From an uncultured Roseburia sp. (lineage in GTDB: Bacteria; Bacillota; Clostridia; Lachnospirales; Lachnospiraceae), in NCBI GenBank assembly GCA_934307185.1, contig CAKRCJ010000105.1:1-7539 (forward strand): a stretch of DNA of 7,539 bases, in the 5' to 3' direction. The notes under the pieces were generated by a model that made no database searches, had not been told where the DNA came from, and saw only the letters and a program-made list of their open reading frames with translations. Positions 1 through 6,519 of the stretch are shown one piece after another. Both the position numbers and the translations under genes were made by a program. Every line of letters starts with the position of its first letter. Positions within the stretch are counted from its first letter, which is position 1.

Positions 1-612
1 ACCTAATATTTTGTCACTTATTGTTCTATAAATGTTTGATTTAAACACGTATGAAAATATTATTTCACTTGCATTAATAAACATAATACTTCTTGTCCAT
101 TTACAGATTTCACTTAATATTTTTCTCCACTCTTCTTTTTCAAAAATTTGTGTAGAAATCAACAATGTAACTAAGTACATAATTATTTGAATAATTTCTA
201 TAATCATTCCTGAATTAAATCTAATCAGTACTTTATTTACTCTATCAACTAAAATCGCATCCCATGAAACTTCTAATGTTGCTCCAGAAGCATTTGATGG
301 AAAAATAATTAATAAAATCCATCCTGCAACCAACGCTAATACCAAGTATAAAAAAGATAAAAAATTTCTTTTTTTTAGTTTACTACCTTTTTTTATAAAG
401 ACAAAAATTGAAAATATAAACAATATAGCTTCACAAACCGTTCTATATGCAATTTGTTGTGTTCCAATTTGAATAAAATAACCTCTTTCAATCATTAATT
501 CAACAACACATGTTAAAATAAATAATGAACTATAAATTTCTTTTATATATCTTTTATTAAAAAATATACTGAATATGATTAGTATTAAAATCAGTGTTCC
601 TATATTTACCAT
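1..612 (-). CDS. Polytopic membrane protein, possible Wzy-like polysaccharide polymerase (partial, C-terminus outside window)
   Basis: The reading frame is open for 204 codons from an ATG at 612 to the window edge, so only the N-terminal part is seen. The start lies 2 bases after the stop of the upstream glycosyltransferase, with a weak GGGA about 8 bases before it. The protein is very hydrophobic: likely membrane segments lie at about residues 4-17, 27-42, 59-73, 84-104 and 133-152, with a possible one near 172-190. Short lysine-rich loops such as KKGSKLKKR separate them. An extracytoplasmic loop is plausible around 105-130 (SNASGATLEVSWD). Polytopic proteins of this style in glycan operons are usually Wzy-type polymerases, O-antigen-ligase-like proteins or flippases, and polymerases are typically about 400 residues. 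No family motif is firmly recognised, so the polymerase role rests on hydropathy and context. Composition is extremely AT-rich (13 G/C in bases 1-60). Confidence 0.7.
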   Translation of the reverse strand, partial: MVNIGTLILILIIFSIFFNKRYIKEIYSSLFILTCVVELMIERGYFIQIGTQQIAYRTVCEAILFIFSIFVFIKKGSKLKKRNFLSFLYLVLALVAGWILLIIFPSNASGATLEVSWDAILVDRVNKVLIRFNSGMIIEIIQIIMYLVTLLISTQIFEKEEWRKILSEICKWTRSIMFINASEIIFSYVFKSNIYRTISDKILG

Positions 613-614
613 TA

Positions 615-1769
615 TTAATTTCCCACTATCTCATTATACAAGTTAACGATTTTCTTTGTATGTATATTCATTGAAAAGTTATCTACAGCGAATTTTTTTG
701 CCATTACACCTGCTTCATACACATAATTTCTATTTTCAATCAGTAAAAGCAATATTTTCGCCAATTCGCCTGCATTATTATTTTGATAAATGAAGCCATT
801 CTTACCATTCTCTACTAATTCCGTATTTGCTCCTCCAGATGACACTACAGGACAAACTTCATTCATCATATACTCAACAGTTACTCTTCCAAATCCTTCA
901 GATACTGAACAATTAAATCCAACATCATAATTGGTTAGTTTTTGAGTTATTTGGGGATCATATTTTCTAAAGAAAACATTATCCCTTATTCCTAGTTGTT
1001 GGCTTCTTAAAATCAATTTATTAATATATGTTTTTTCCCCATTTCCATAAAAATCAACCTCTATTTTTTTTAACTTATCCTTAGGTAATAAACCAATCGC
1101 TTCAAGAAGCAATCTTTGTCCTTTATTATCACAATACCCACCTAAAAATATTCCTTTTAATTTATCTTTATTGCAATGAAAATTTTTCTTACTATATAAA
1201 TCACTTCTAACACCATCATAAATCATATTAGCATTATCATATTTAAGCCCCTTTTTTATCCATTTTTTCATTACAGCATTTGATATAAAAATATATGTAC
1301 TTTTAAATCCATTCATATAATTTATTGGGTCTTTTTTAAATGATAATAATTTAAAATCCTCATCTCCAAATTCCCTTACATGCCAAATATGTGGAATCTT
1401 ATATTTTTCTGAAAAGATTGCCCCAATATCTATCCTGTTCAGATTTGTATGTATTATATCTATTGTCGAAAAATCAATGTAATTGTCAATTTGTCTAATA
1501 GCTTTTCTTTGAAAAAAATAATATCTACACCCAAAAAACATTTTCCAAAAAAATTCAGGTGAATGATATGAACTTATAAAATTCTTATATGGAACTGAGT
1601 AATTTTCCACCCCTAATTCATCAAACATTTCATTCAATTTATTTTTCTTGCCAGTTATCACTATAGGCTCAATGTCATTATAATTATCTTTTATTTCTTT
1701 AATCAAATCATAAAGTGCAAGTGCCGCTCCTCCTTGATCTGCATGATTCATAAAATATAATATTCTCAT
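615..1769 (-). CDS. Glycosyltransferase family 4 (GT-B fold)
   Basis: This cytoplasmic enzyme of 384 residues probably transfers a sugar from a nucleotide donor onto a lipid-linked glycan intermediate. The N-terminal Rossmann half begins MRILYFMNHADQGGAA, with the glycine-rich loop at 13-14, and contains IIHTNL (105-110) and WHVREFGDED (129-138). The C-terminal donor-binding half has FLGGYCDNKGQRLLLEA (about 208-224) and the EX7E signature E291-GFGRVTV-E299, followed by the SSGGANTELVENGKNGF segment. Length is normal for GT4. The start is set at 1769 because an ideal GGAGG (1777-1781) lies 7 bases upstream; an in-frame ATG at 1796 would translate through that RBS and add nine residues before the canonical first beta strand. 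It begins 1 base after the acyltransferase stop, so the two are probably translationally coupled. Donor and acceptor sugars cannot be read from the sequence. DNA is strongly AT-rich, like the genes on either side. Confidence 0.93.
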   Translation of the reverse strand: MRILYFMNHADQGGAALALYDLIKEIKDNYNDIEPIVITGKKNKLNEMFDELGVENYSVPYKNFISSYHSPEFFWKMFFGCRYYFFQRKAIRQIDNYIDFSTIDIIHTNLNRIDIGAIFSEKYKIPHIWHVREFGDEDFKLLSFKKDPINYMNGFKSTYIFISNAVMKKWIKKGLKYDNANMIYDGVRSDLYSKKNFHCNKDKLKGIFLGGYCDNKGQRLLLEAIGLLPKDKLKKIEVDFYGNGEKTYINKLILRSQQLGIRDNVFFRKYDPQITQKLTNYDVGFNCSVSEGFGRVTVEYMMNEVCPVVSSGGANTELVENGKNGFIYQNNNAGELAKILLLLIENRNYVYEAGVMAKKFAVDNFSMNIHTKKIVNLYNEIVGN

Positions 1770-1770
1770 T

Positions 1771-2820
1771 TTATTTCCTCCAAAACACTTTTCCACTTAC
1801 AATTTTAACTAATTTTCTCTGTATTAAAGAAATAATATAAGATAAAATTGCCGTTAAAACAATTGTGCATCCTATAAAAGCACCCGATGTTATTTTTCTA
1901 CAAACACCACATAATATAATAAATACCAAAGGATGGCATACATATATATTATATGCTATACCTCCACCAATTTTAATTAAACGATTTTGAAATTTCACTT
2001 TCAAAATTATAGTTATTATCAATATCAAAAATGTTGTTTCTAATCCCCCCCTAATCAAATAACTTCCAACAAAACCACTTTCTTTAAATTTTAAATATAA
2101 TCCACCAAACAACAATGTAGAAATTAAAAATAGTATTATCTTCCTATTCCAATTATTGACTATATATTTCTTTATAGTTGCCTTATTGTTATAAAGAATT
2201 ATTCCAATAACAAATCCTATTCTTTCAATATTCCAACCCTTTATTAAATTATAATGTAACGTATAATCCATAATACTTTGAGATATAATTAACAAAGCAA
2301 GAAAAGCATCCCTATATTTTATCAATATAGCATTTCCGACTTTCTCTGTACCTATATATACTAAATAGAATTCAATATAAAAAAGCAATAATACTCTAAT
2401 CCAGCCATATATGTTATCGTAATAAAATAGGCAAAACATATTAAAATTAGAATTATAAAAACAATAAATAAAACTAATAATACATACAACTAACAATGGC
2501 AGTAAAATTTTCTTTAGTCTTACATTCCAAAACTTTTTCAAATAATTTTCTTTATTATCATACGAATATTTTACTCCATAAGCTGCTTTCATACAAAAAA
2601 AGGAAACACCTATATAAGCAAAGCTGCCAACAAAATCTGAAAGACAATTCTGATACTGTTCAGGAATATGAACAAAAATAATAACTATTGAAAAAATAAA
2701 ATCTAATGCTAAAGTTCTATCAATATCAAATACGGTTTCTGCCTCTTGAAATTGAACTTTATATATTACAAATGCTCCAATTATTAATAAAATCAAAGCT
2801 GTTATTATTAAATCTGTCAT
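1771..2820 (-). CDS. Acyltransferase-3 family membrane protein (probable glycan O-acyltransferase)
   Basis: A 349-residue integral membrane protein with about ten hydrophobic helices, matching acyltransferase family 3 (OafA/OatA/WecH-like), which moves acyl groups such as acetyl onto sugars at the membrane. Matching landmarks are LALDFIFSIVIIFVH (37-51) in the catalytic first family helix with candidate histidine H51, the KKFWNVRLKKILLPLL segment (95-110) equivalent to the family's basic-proline motif, FYIEFYLVY (147-155), and the late NIYVCHPLVF segment (291-300). The usual arginine eleven residues before the histidine (R-X10-H) is missing: that position is D40. An extra N-terminal membrane helix (about 4-20) precedes the family core. 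ATG at 2820 follows GAGGTG (2830-2825) by 4 bases, and that RBS touches the stop codon of the GT2 gene. The family call rests on overall pattern. A sterile or divergent member cannot be excluded. Confidence 0.8.
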   Translation of the reverse strand: MTDLIITALILLIIGAFVIYKVQFQEAETVFDIDRTLALDFIFSIVIIFVHIPEQYQNCLSDFVGSFAYIGVSFFCMKAAYGVKYSYDNKENYLKKFWNVRLKKILLPLLVVCIISFIYCFYNSNFNMFCLFYYDNIYGWIRVLLLFYIEFYLVYIGTEKVGNAILIKYRDAFLALLIISQSIMDYTLHYNLIKGWNIERIGFVIGIILYNNKATIKKYIVNNWNRKIILFLISTLLFGGLYLKFKESGFVGSYLIRGGLETTFLILIITIILKVKFQNRLIKIGGGIAYNIYVCHPLVFIILCGVCRKITSGAFIGCTIVLTAILSYIISLIQRKLVKIVSGKVFWRK

Positions 2821-2829
2821 TTTTCACCT

Positions 2830-3672
2830 CTATATTTTATTAAAAAAACATCTACCTGTCAGAAGTAACCCTTTTAATAATACAGCAATTGATTTGCTTT
2901 TCTTCGCTATCTGCAACGATAATCCACAACATTTAATAAGTCCAAGCATTCTATATTTAATGCCACCCATCAATTTAGCATGTCTCATAACATCTATTAA
3001 TCTAAGTCGCACCCGTTTCCAGGCGCTCTCAGGATCTAACGTTTTTCCTCTTTGATAAAAATTTTGGTGTATTTCAACATCTAATTTAACAAATTTCCTG
3101 CCTAGCTTTCTTTGCTCACAGAAAAAATACTGGTCTATCTGATCAACAAATAGAATTTCATTAAATCTGTAATCTTCAAATACACGCCTTCTTATTGCAA
3201 GGCAACTCGCAATTGCATTAAATCTTTCCTGTGAAACAACTTGTTCAGGAGTATCAATAAAATGATTTCTAAGAAAATTAAACTCATTAGGAGAATAAAT
3301 AACACCATCCTGACCATATACAATCGGAGCAAAAATATCTGCATCAGTATTTTCACTAACAGCCTTGTCTAATACTTCAAAATATTTTTCATTGACATTA
3401 GTATCATCGTCAAACAATACAATTATATCCGATTTTGTATTTTCTATTGCAGCATTATATGCCTTAGACAACCCCTTATTTCCATTCATAGAAATATAAT
3501 TATATCCTAATGTTTTACATATCTCATCATTATGCAAATTCTGTTCACTATTATCTACAATAACTATTTCAACATCAACACCAGAAATATTTTGCAATCT
3601 TTTGCATGTGATTGATCCCGCAATTGTTTTATTATAAACCACAATAATAGCAGTATATTTTATTTTGCTCAT
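2830..3672 (-). CDS. Glycosyltransferase family 2, rhamnosyltransferase-like
   Basis: A 280-residue inverting GT-A enzyme that would add one sugar (rhamnose by family resemblance) to the growing repeat unit on the cytoplasmic membrane face. Motifs in order: TAIIVVYNK (7-15) opening the nucleotide-binding fold; VDNS with D40; NGNKGLSKAYNAA (63-75); the metal-binding FDDDT (87-91); and FVDQIDQYFFCEQRKLG (175-191), which corresponds to the acidic acceptor/catalytic-base segment of RfbF-type rhamnosyltransferases. H202 (IHQN) is near the typical end of the catalytic domain. The basic and hydrophobic C-terminal tail (about 217-275) probably lies against the membrane. The ATG at 3672 follows the radical SAM stop by 1 base, and its RBS GAAGGA (3686-3681) lies in that gene's last codons. 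Length is typical (280-310). Donor specificity is inferred only; there are no dTDP-rhamnose genes in the window. Confidence 0.93.
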   Translation of the reverse strand: MSKIKYTAIIVVYNKTIAGSITCKRLQNISGVDVEIVIVDNSEQNLHNDEICKTLGYNYISMNGNKGLSKAYNAAIENTKSDIIVLFDDDTNVNEKYFEVLDKAVSENTDADIFAPIVYGQDGVIYSPNEFNFLRNHFIDTPEQVVSQERFNAIASCLAIRRRVFEDYRFNEILFVDQIDQYFFCEQRKLGRKFVKLDVEIHQNFYQRGKTLDPESAWKRVRLRLIDVMRHAKLMGGIKYRMLGLIKCCGLSLQIAKKSKSIAVLLKGLLLTGRCFFNKI

Positions 3673-3673
3673 T

Positions 3674-4861
3674 TTATTTTTCCTTCATCTGCTCCGCAAT
3701 ATCAGCATCTACAATTTCTTCTCCCGTCTTGCCAATTAGCTGTGCCTTACTTGCTTCGCTTAATCCGTTATTAATAGCTGCACACATATCACATGTGCTG
3801 CATTTATCAAGTTCTTCTTTCGTCACTTTTCCATCTCTAAAATCCCGAACCACTTTATTTTCATACATAGAATACTTTCCACCAAACAAACTCTTTAACT
3901 TATGAGTAAATACCCACCAAGCCGGTTTCCAAATGTACTTATGCATAGCAGGTGAGACAGAACCTATCATCCAGCAATCTCTATCACAATGACGTACCTT
4001 TGAACGAACAGTCTCTGCTTCTGGACTATTCCACAATTCATCCCAAGACTGATTATTAAGATTTCCCATTACCTCCTTGTCTTTTGTGCCATTACAAGGC
4101 ATGACATCTCCGTATGGATCAATAAAGAACGTGTCAAAACTCATATCACATGGAAGAAGCCTATGCTGTCCATAAATATAATTAATTAATCCATGATTAA
4201 AATATGCTCTAAACCATTTTTTAGGGCTCTTACTCTTAAGTAATTCATTAACCAAGTCCTCAAAATTCTTTGCAACCATTGGTCTATCATGAATAATATT
4301 TTTTGCTTCAACAAAATAAAACGAATTATGAAGTGACGCTGTAGCAAACTCCATCCCCATTTCATCAGAAATTTTGTAAAGCGGAACTAAATCTGGTGCA
4401 TTCTTATCCTGAACTGTCATACCAAATCCAACATCCTTCATTCCCATTTCTCTAAGTTTTTTCAGAGTCTGGTATCCTCGCTGATAACCATTATCAAGTC
4501 CTCTTATTTCGTTATTTGTCTGTTCTAATCCTTCAATAGAAATACGAATGCCTATCTGTGGAAATTCTTTTGCAAGGTCAACAATCCTGTCTGTAAAAAA
4601 TCCATTTGTAGAAATAACAATTCGGTCAGATTTTTTATATAATTCACGAACAATATCCTTCAAATCAGTTCTGATGAATGGCTCCCCACCAGTAATATTG
4701 GTGAAATACATTTTGGGAAGTTTTTTAATAGTTTCAATACTAATTTCTTCCTCTGGCTTAGATGGTGCTTTATATCTGTTACACATTGAGCACCTTGCAT
4801 TGCATCGGTACGTTACAATTACTGTTCCATTTAATTTTTTATCCAAATTATTATTTGCCAT
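3674..4861 (-). CDS. Radical SAM/SPASM-type enzyme in polysaccharide operon
   Basis: A 395-residue iron-sulfur enzyme predicted to cleave S-adenosylmethionine and start radical chemistry on an unknown substrate. The radical SAM core begins VTYRCNARCSMC with the 4Fe-4S ligands C20, C24 and C27 (CX3CX2C), then TGGEPF (57-62) for SAM binding, STNGFF (84-89) and IRISIEGL (105-112). The C-terminal part shows the SPASM opening C238-X12-G251-X4-C256, then C292-X3-C296, a tryptophan-rich insertion (WKPAWWVF, 311-318) and C354-X2-C357-X2-C360. That spacing differs from the usual CX2CX5CX3C, so at least one auxiliary cluster is likely but its binding is atypical. ATG at 4861 follows GTGAGG (4874-4869) by 7 bases. 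Flanking glycosyltransferases suggest a sugar or lipid-linked glycan substrate (oxidation, epimerisation or dehydration). No precursor-peptide gene is visible nearby, which argues against peptide maturation. The exact reaction is unknown. Confidence 0.93.
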   Translation of the reverse strand: MANNNLDKKLNGTVIVTYRCNARCSMCNRYKAPSKPEEEISIETIKKLPKMYFTNITGGEPFIRTDLKDIVRELYKKSDRIVISTNGFFTDRIVDLAKEFPQIGIRISIEGLEQTNNEIRGLDNGYQRGYQTLKKLREMGMKDVGFGMTVQDKNAPDLVPLYKISDEMGMEFATASLHNSFYFVEAKNIIHDRPMVAKNFEDLVNELLKSKSPKKWFRAYFNHGLINYIYGQHRLLPCDMSFDTFFIDPYGDVMPCNGTKDKEVMGNLNNQSWDELWNSPEAETVRSKVRHCDRDCWMIGSVSPAMHKYIWKPAWWVFTHKLKSLFGGKYSMYENKVVRDFRDGKVTKEELDKCSTCDMCAAINNGLSEASKAQLIGKTGEEIVDADIAEQMKEK

Positions 4862-4874
4862 TTCATTGCCTCAC

Positions 4875-6017
4875 TCATCTATAAAGTTTCATAGTTTTTT
4901 CAACTACATCATTCCACCCATACTTTTTCAAAATGAAATTTGCAGCCTGATACTTATATGTTTCAACTGTTTCCTTATTCTCACAAAGACTTTGTAATTT
5001 TTCTCTCAAATCATCTATATTGGCTTTTTCAAACACAACAGCTTTATCTTCTACCACTTCCGTACACTCTGGAATATTGCTAACAACACAGCAATTCCCA
5101 TAACTCATTGCCTCAAGAAGACTTAATGGCATTCCCTCAAGGTCAGATGGCAGACAATATATATAAGCATTGCTATATATTTCTTGAAGAATTTTCCCCT
5201 GTACAAAACCAGTAAAAACTATTCGTTCATCTTCCTTTGCCATTTTTTTTAATTCTTCCATAAAGGTATCGGTATCAGAACTTCCTCCAGCTATAACTAA
5301 CTTCTTATCTGTTTTAACTTTCTTAAAAGCTTCTATTAAATATTTTTCGCCTTTTTCAGGAACAATACGACCTAAATATAATATGTAACTATCTTTCTCT
5401 AGTCCCCAGCTTTTTCTTATTTCATCAGCTTCTGTTATCACAGCTTGATTTACACCATTAGGAATAAATCTCGTTTCTATTCCATACTTATCTTTAAAAT
5501 ACTTCTGAACACTGGAACTAAGAACGATAATATCATCCGCATATTTCACTGCATTTTTTTCACCACTTTTAATATACCAACTTGCAAATTTTCCCCATTT
5601 TGCTCTTGCCCAATCCAGTCCATGAATTGTAACAATAACCTTTTTTCCCATTACTTTAGGCAGCCAACACATAAATGCTGGTCCCTCTGCATGGATATGT
5701 ACAACATCATATTTACCAAAAGCAGATTTGATACTTGCAAAAAATGAAGATGTTACCGCTGCAAGTCCTCGTTTATTTATTGTTAATACATTAACAATCT
5801 TGACACCTTTCCATTCTTTTTTCTTATCTGCATCAAATTCAATCCCTGCCACATGATGTCCCGACCGATTAAAGCAGGTAACTGAATGCCCTTTTTCAAC
5901 CATTCTTGTAGCAAGTTCCTCTACTACAATTTCCACACCACCTTCACGCGATGGTATTCTCTTATGACCAAACATCGCAATATTTAACTTTTCCTTGTTT
6001 ATGGTGCTTTCTTTCAC
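4875..6017 (-). CDS. Glycosyltransferase family 4 with DUF1972-like N-terminus (first gene of operon)
   Basis: A 380-residue GT-B glycosyltransferase, probably acting early in repeat-unit assembly. The N-terminal domain reads NIAMFGHKRIPSREGGVEIV (12-31), a form of the G-x-R-G-I-P-x-x-x-G-G-x-E motif of DUF1972 rhamnosyl/galactosyltransferases. VHIHAEGP (106-113) and TIHGLDW (130-136) follow. The C-terminal donor domain has YLGRIVPEKG (214-223, R217/K222 contacting the donor phosphates) and the EX7E motif E294-GMPLSLL-E302. The start is GTG at 6017, which leaves ten residues before the first beta strand. GTGAGGA (6030-6024) stands 6 bases upstream, and the next ATG (M15) falls inside the strand, so it is too late. 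The gene is the first of the packed minus-strand run, preceded by a leader of about 180 bases and a strong promoter. Its GTGA overlaps the stop of a possible 20-codon upstream ORF. Confidence 0.93.
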   Translation of the reverse strand: MKESTINKEKLNIAMFGHKRIPSREGGVEIVVEELATRMVEKGHSVTCFNRSGHHVAGIEFDADKKKEWKGVKIVNVLTINKRGLAAVTSSFFASIKSAFGKYDVVHIHAEGPAFMCWLPKVMGKKVIVTIHGLDWARAKWGKFASWYIKSGEKNAVKYADDIIVLSSSVQKYFKDKYGIETRFIPNGVNQAVITEADEIRKSWGLEKDSYILYLGRIVPEKGEKYLIEAFKKVKTDKKLVIAGGSSDTDTFMEELKKMAKEDERIVFTGFVQGKILQEIYSNAYIYCLPSDLEGMPLSLLEAMSYGNCCVVSNIPECTEVVEDKAVVFEKANIDDLREKLQSLCENKETVETYKYQAANFILKKYGWNDVVEKTMKLYR

Positions 6018-6076
6018 AACTCTTCCTCACATAAAAACATCTTCAATTTTTCATTGATTATTTTCCTAAAAACCAT
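6014..6076 (-). CDS. Possible 20-codon upstream ORF (leader peptide) overlapping the GT4 start
   Basis: On the minus strand an ATG at 6076 opens a 20-codon frame whose product is MVFRKIINEKLKMFLCEEEL. It ends with TGA at 6016-6014, overlapping the GTG start of the glycosyltransferase in the classic four-base GTGA arrangement of translational coupling. The frame also contains the downstream gene's Shine-Dalgarno. An in-frame stop three codons before the ATG limits it, so it is not the tail of a longer gene here. There is no good RBS before the ATG (only AAGCGG-like). It could be a regulatory uORF, the eroded end of a lost gene, or chance. Sequence alone cannot decide. Confidence 0.2.
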   Translation of the reverse strand: MVFRKIINEKLKMFLCEEEL

Positions 6077-6202
6077 AACCGCTTACCACATTTTTCTTGT
6101 ATCAACGTCTATTACAAACAACCCATATCTGCACTAATATAGTGAATTTGCCAGATTTTTTATATTGCTTACCAAAATGTGACTATTTTCACTAACTTTT
6201 TC
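6018..6202 (-). promoter_or_regulatory. Long 5' leader of the polysaccharide operon
   Basis: About 180 transcribed bases lie between the predicted start site (near 6196) and the GTG at 6017. The leader holds two copies of TGGTAAGC on the minus strand (6174-6167 and 6088-6081, 86 bp apart), a small 5-bp hairpin CACTA/TAGTG (6144-6132), and the short uORF. No strong intrinsic terminator (GC stem plus U-run) is seen, so a simple attenuator is not supported. Long glycan operons are often controlled by processive antitermination through their leader. Whether this leader does that is inference. Confidence 0.4.
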
Positions 6203-6231
6203 ATTATCTACTACAATTTACTATTTGTCAA
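6203..6231 (-). promoter_or_regulatory. Sigma-A promoter for the polysaccharide operon
   Basis: Read on the minus strand, a perfect -35 TTGACA (6231-6226) is followed after exactly 17 bases by a -10 GATAAT (6208-6203), one mismatch from consensus. The expected transcription start is near 6196. It points into the six-gene run, and no better minus-strand promoter was seen between it and the first gene. Confidence 0.75.
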
Positions 6232-6394
6232 TCTTTTCTAAACTGTCAGTAAATATTCATGTTCAAAAGTATTTATCAATTTCATGGTTTGTATAGATAT
6301 TTTTCATCAATAGAATTAATATAAAGAATATTGGATATGCTAAAAGCCTTTTGTTTCTAGAATAGATTAATTTTCAACAACTACTATTTTGTAA
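6232..6394. other. AT-rich spacer between divergent promoters
   Basis: This is the core of the 500-base divergent intergenic region, between the two outward-facing promoters. I see no ORF, RNA gene, strong hairpin or clear operator in it. A TTGATA-N17-ATATTT string on the minus strand (near 6279-6251) is a weak additional promoter candidate. Regulators binding here could act on both units, but no palindromic site stands out. Confidence 0.5.
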
Positions 6395-6423
6395 TTGTCA
6401 TTTTCATTTTGTCGTGATATAAT
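6395..6423 (+). promoter_or_regulatory. Strong extended -10 sigma-A promoter for the nuclease gene
   Basis: TTGTCA (6395-6400, one mismatch from TTGACA) is separated by exactly 17 bases from a perfect TATAAT (6418-6423). The bases TGA directly before the -10 make an extended -10 (TGnTATAAT). The start site should be near 6430, giving a 5' UTR of about 90 bases. Confidence 0.8.
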
Positions 6424-6434
6424 AAAGATAATTC

Positions 6435-6451
6435 ACAGACAATCCGTCTGT
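6435..6451 (+). other. Hairpin at the start of the nuclease 5' UTR
   Basis: A perfect 6-bp inverted repeat, ACAGAC (6435-6440) and GTCTGT (6446-6451) with a 5-base loop AATCC, lies within the first 25 bases of the predicted transcript. It could stabilise the 5' end of the mRNA or be a small operator. A second, weaker stem TGAC/GTCA (6467-6470, 6476-6479) followed by T-rich sequence lies downstream; at 4 bp it is too short to be called a terminator. Confidence 0.35.
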
Positions 6452-6519
6452 ATATTTCTTAAAATCTGACTTTTCGTCATTTTTCATTTTTTATATTAAA
6501 TTCACATTAAGGAGGCTCT

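Noticed and set aside
1770..1796. Upstream ATG at 1796 as start of the second GT4 gene
   Set aside because: It would add nine residues encoded by the gene's own GGAGG RBS and overlap the acyltransferase gene; the ATG at 1769 has ideal spacing and begins the canonical first beta strand.
2496..2681. 61-codon plus-strand frame
   Set aside because: It lies wholly antisense within the acyltransferase gene, with no family resemblance and no convincing RBS or promoter.
4548..4997. 149-codon plus-strand frame
   Set aside because: It is antisense to the radical SAM and GT4 genes, whose protein motifs are unmistakable; its apparent hydrophobicity is a by-product of reading the opposite strand.
5445..5747. 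100-codon plus-strand frame
   Set aside because: It is antisense to the GT4 gene and shows no recognisable protein features.
6132..6144. CACTA/TAGTG hairpin in the operon leader as a terminator or attenuator
   Set aside because: Only 5 bp with a 3-base loop, AT-rich and not followed by a U-run in the direction of transcription.
6018..6202. JUMPstart/ops element of the enterobacterial RfaH type
   Set aside because: The GGTAAGC and GCGGTT strings only vaguely resemble ops; the full GGCGGTAGCGT-type core is absent and the organism looks Gram-positive.
6461..6495. TGAC/GTCA stem plus T-rich stretch as an intrinsic terminator before the nuclease gene
   Set aside because: A 4-bp stem is too weak; kept only as a remark on the UTR.
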